The notes beneath the pieces were generated by a model. The model saw only the letters and a program-made list of their open reading frames with translations. It searched no databases and had not been told where the DNA came from. Positions 4,790 to 5,188 of a DNA stretch of 5,188 nucleotides are shown here, piece by piece; the first letter of the stretch is position 1; every line of letters begins with the position of its first letter. This stretch comes from Thermofilaceae archaeon. GTDB taxonomy: Archaea; Thermoproteota; Thermoprotei; Thermofilales; B69-G16. The stretch spans positions 1 through 5,188 of the forward strand of contig JALURF010000060.1 in NCBI GenBank assembly GCA_027017165.1, written 5' to 3'. The position numbers and the translations under genes are program-made.

Positions 4790-5188
4790 TTAAGACACCT
4801 CCGAAAACCTGTATTCAAGATAGTTTATACCTAAGAGATAGAGAGCTAGAAGGGCGTAGACTACGACTAGCCCTAAAGTCCATCCCAGCACCTGGGGGAT
4901 AAAGATTTTAGGCCCATAGACCCAAGGCGCGTAGTTACGTATTAGAGCTCTGAGTAGCGGATAAGTGACCACCATGGCTAGCAATGCAGCCCAAAGCTTT
5001 GTATGTCCCTCCGCCGCTCTCCAGAGGGTTCCAGATGCACATCCACCGGCTATAACCATGCCTAAGCCGAAGAGCACTCCGCCGATTATATTCGATAAAC
5101 CGGATGGCTTAACATAGGTCATAGGATCTATGTAGCCCAAATACTTCAGTATGAAAGAGCCGGTAACGCTTATAAACAACGCCAGTAC
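4790..5188 (-). CDS. YeeE/YedE-family sulfur or selenium transporter (C-terminal part; 5' end outside window)
   Basis: A membrane protein of the YeeE/YedE (DUF395) family, whose members carry thiosulfate (YeeE/TsuA) or are implicated in selenium transport (YedE). The frame stays open to the window edge, giving 132 residues; the TTG at 5179 is not a real start, since the family has more transmembrane segments upstream. The family signature is plain: GLGMVIAGGCASGTLWRAAEGH, in which the GGC Cys (residue 50 of this fragment) sits in the pore loop that relays substrate through conserved Cys residues in YeeE structures. Four hydrophobic segments are visible, the last about residues 98-122, followed by a short YLEYRFSEVS tail. 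The gene touches tusA paralogue 2 with no gap. It is the first gene of the operon seen here, and the promoter must lie beyond 5188. Substrate cannot be decided: thiosulfate, another sulfur anion or selenium are all open. Confidence 0.9.
   Translation of the reverse strand, partial: VLALFISVTGSFILKYLGYIDPMTYVKPSGLSNIIGGVLFGLGMVIAGGCASGTLWRAAEGHTKLWAALLAMVVTYPLLRALIRNYAPWVYGPKIFIPQVLGWTLGLVVVYALLALYLLGINYLEYRFSEVS
4796..4802 (-). promoter_or_regulatory. Ribosome binding site for tusA paralogue 2
   Basis: GGAGGTG from 4802 to 4796 on the minus strand, 6 bases before ATG 4789 and inside the 3' end of the transporter gene. It is a full match to the archaeal 16S rRNA 3' end and the best such site in the window. 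Confidence 0.8.

Noticed and set aside
5177..5179. TTG 5179 as the start of the YeeE/YedE gene
   Set aside because: The frame remains open to the window edge and the family has several more membrane segments upstream. The gene is simply cut by the window.

Overview
The window looks like a piece of chromosome from a thermophilic archaeon, most likely Thermoproteota. The clues are archaeal Shine-Dalgarno sites (GGAGGTG or GAGGTGA about 6 bases before starts), a TTTATATA box about 27 bases before an apparently leaderless gene, Arg codons dominated by AGA/AGG with frequent ATA for Ile, tight gene packing with overlaps, and protein families best known from that phylum. I cannot name a genus. No stretch above 300 bases lacks a gene; the longest gap is the 106-base divergent intergenic region at 542-647. 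I saw no rRNA, tRNA, CRISPR array, insertion sequence or clear terminator.

Layout. (1) Positions 1-541, minus strand: a VapB/VapC toxin-antitoxin pair, with the toxin cut off by the window edge. Its promoter contains three CTAGTA copies around the TATA box, and the same motif recurs as a near-perfect palindrome inside vapC. (2) Positions 648-1961, plus strand: an E1-like ThiF/MoeB/HesA adenylyltransferase followed with no gap by a TusA-type sulfur carrier. (3) Positions 1951-5188, minus strand: a tightly coupled operon, read right to left as YeeE/YedE transporter (partial), TusA-type carrier, enlarged SelD-related protein, acylphosphatase and FTR1-family iron permease. Operons 2 and 3 meet tail to tail with an 11-base overlap.

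How the genes may work together (inference). A YeeE/YedE channel beside a TusA-like protein is the arrangement of known or suspected thiosulfate and selenium uptake systems. A SelD-family protein next to them suggests that the imported sulfur (or selenium) is activated by ATP. The convergent pair, an E1-like adenylating enzyme plus a second TusA, is a plausible outlet to sulfur-containing cofactors or thiolated tRNA, and FTR1 would supply iron. The window therefore resembles a compact chalcogen import, activation and delivery locus.

The strongest anomaly is the FTR1 start. Its first essential REGFE motif lies upstream of the first usable ATG/GTG/TTG codon. Translation must therefore start at a non-standard codon (CTG or ATT) beside the acylphosphatase stop, or by another unusual route.
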